From assembly GCA_019314425.1 (NCBI GenBank), contig JAFCZI010000164.1, positions 1 to 5,751 of the forward strand: DNA of 5,751 nucleotides, in the 5' to 3' direction. Origin of the DNA: Deltaproteobacteria bacterium (lineage in GTDB: Bacteria > Desulfobacterota > DSM-4660 > Desulfatiglandales > Desulfatiglandaceae). The stretch's first letter is position 1; each line of letters starts with the position of its first letter. A program made the translations under genes and the position numbers. Of the stretch, positions 5,361 to 5,751 are shown piece after piece. A model generated the notes under the pieces. It was not told where the DNA came from. It saw nothing but the letters and a program-made list of their open reading frames with translations, and made no database searches.

Positions 5361-5751
5361 ATTGTAAAGTGAGAAATTTGAAGTTTGAATTCTTCCGCGC
5401 TTCACCTTTTACCTTTCAAAATCCAAAAAGGGATCAGCTCGAGCAGCAACTCGCCGAGGTCGGGCGACTCGACCGCACGCTGACGGACCGCACGCGCCAC
5501 CTGAACGCCATCCTCGAGCACACCACCGTCGCCATCTATCTCAAAGACGCCGACAGCAAATACATCCTCGTCAACGAGCAGTACGAGAAGCTCGCCCAGG
5601 TCCAATCGGAGGAGATCCGAGGGAAGACCGACTTCGACATCTTCCCCGAGCCCGTCGCCTCTCTTTTCCGCGCCCAGGACCAAGAGGTCATCGAGAAGAA
5701 CGCACTGATAAACTTCGAGGAGACCATCCCTCTCCCCGACGGCATCCACTC
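5357..5751 (+). CDS. PAS-domain sensor protein fragment
   Basis: The frame is open from 5330 to the window end. Residues encoded from 5432 read DQLEQQLAEVGRLDRTLTDR, a coiled-coil linker, then a PAS domain from about 5507: AILEHTTVAIYLKDADSKYI, LVNEQYEKLAQVQSEEIRGK, TDFDIFPEPVASLFRAQD and on to LPDGIHS. This is the style of PAS sensor units in histidine kinases and diguanylate cyclases; the output domain lies outside the window. The first starts available are GTG 5357, which overlaps the KilA-N stop (GTGA), and GTG 5369. Residues before 5432 (LKFEFFRASPFTFQNPK) look like translated spacer. Codon use from 5431 on is strongly G/C-ending, unlike the gene before it. I think the true N-terminal part is absent, so the start is doubtful. 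Confidence 0.6.
   Translation, partial: MNCKVRNLKFEFFRASPFTFQNPKRDQLEQQLAEVGRLDRTLTDRTRHLNAILEHTTVAIYLKDADSKYILVNEQYEKLAQVQSEEIRGKTDFDIFPEPVASLFRAQDQEVIEKNALINFEETIPLPDGIH
5361..5430. other. A/T-rich spacer with short repeats
   Basis: These bases contain tandem-like words (AATTTGAAG, AGTTTGAAT; ACCTTTTACCTTTC) of the low-complexity kind often found between genes. Base composition changes sharply right after it. There is no terminator hairpin or clear promoter. Confidence 0.4.

Noticed and set aside
4830..5405. 191-codon minus-strand open frame opposite the KilA-N gene
   Set aside because: It lies over conserved KilA-N coding sequence and has no ribosome site or recognisable domain.
5402..5749. 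Minus-strand open frame opposite the PAS fragment
   Set aside because: The plus strand encodes a clear PAS domain; the minus product is a Leu/Val/Asp-rich shadow common in GC-rich DNA.
1..5751. CRISPR array, tRNA or rRNA genes, IS transposase
   Set aside because: I saw no regularly spaced repeats, tRNA cloverleaf, rRNA sequence or transposase-like frame in the window.

Overview
The window looks like one moderate-GC bacterial segment (about 132 to 5430) flanked on both sides by short, clearly GC-richer sequence that does not continue the genes it touches. The EtfB/EtfA pair, the spacer repeats and the mix of toxin-antitoxin and restriction-modification genes would fit a Desulfobacterota (sulfate-reducer-like) genome. 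That taxonomic guess is an inference, because no rRNA or other phylogenetic marker is present. The outer ends may be assembly chimera joints rather than biology.

Left part: the last ~36 codons of an electron-transfer flavoprotein beta subunit (etfB) are joined to unrelated GC-rich DNA. They are followed after 48 bases by a complete etfA and a strong intrinsic terminator. This is core energy metabolism (electron transfer from dehydrogenases to a quinone or other acceptor). Next, on the minus strand, lies an unrecognised 223-residue acidic protein with one CxxC-H-H cluster.

Middle part: a 246-base divergent intergenic region holds nested inverted repeats, then two palindromes embedded in a good sigma70-type promoter. 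That promoter drives a Phd/YefM-type antitoxin and a PIN-domain (VapC-like) toxin linked by a TGATG stop/start overlap. A terminator follows. After it, on the minus strand, is an orphan BrnA-like ribbon-helix-helix antitoxin with no BrnT toxin beside it.

Right part: the BrnA-like gene lies head-to-head with, and slightly overlaps, a type I DNA methyltransferase (hsdM) that has lost its N-terminal HsdM_N domain but keeps the catalytic motifs. The same hsdM carries an in-frame copy of a GC-rich hairpin repeat ([12 protein letters not shown]). A KilA-N domain protein follows in the same operon; its coding sequence contains a perfect 26-bp DNA palindrome. No hsdS or hsdR is visible. Instead the sequence passes through an A/T-rich spacer and switches at about 5431 to a GC-rich PAS sensor fragment cut off by the window end.

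Taken together, 2.06 to 5.36 kb reads as a small accessory (defence or addiction) island with signs of deletion and rearrangement, next to the housekeeping etf operon.
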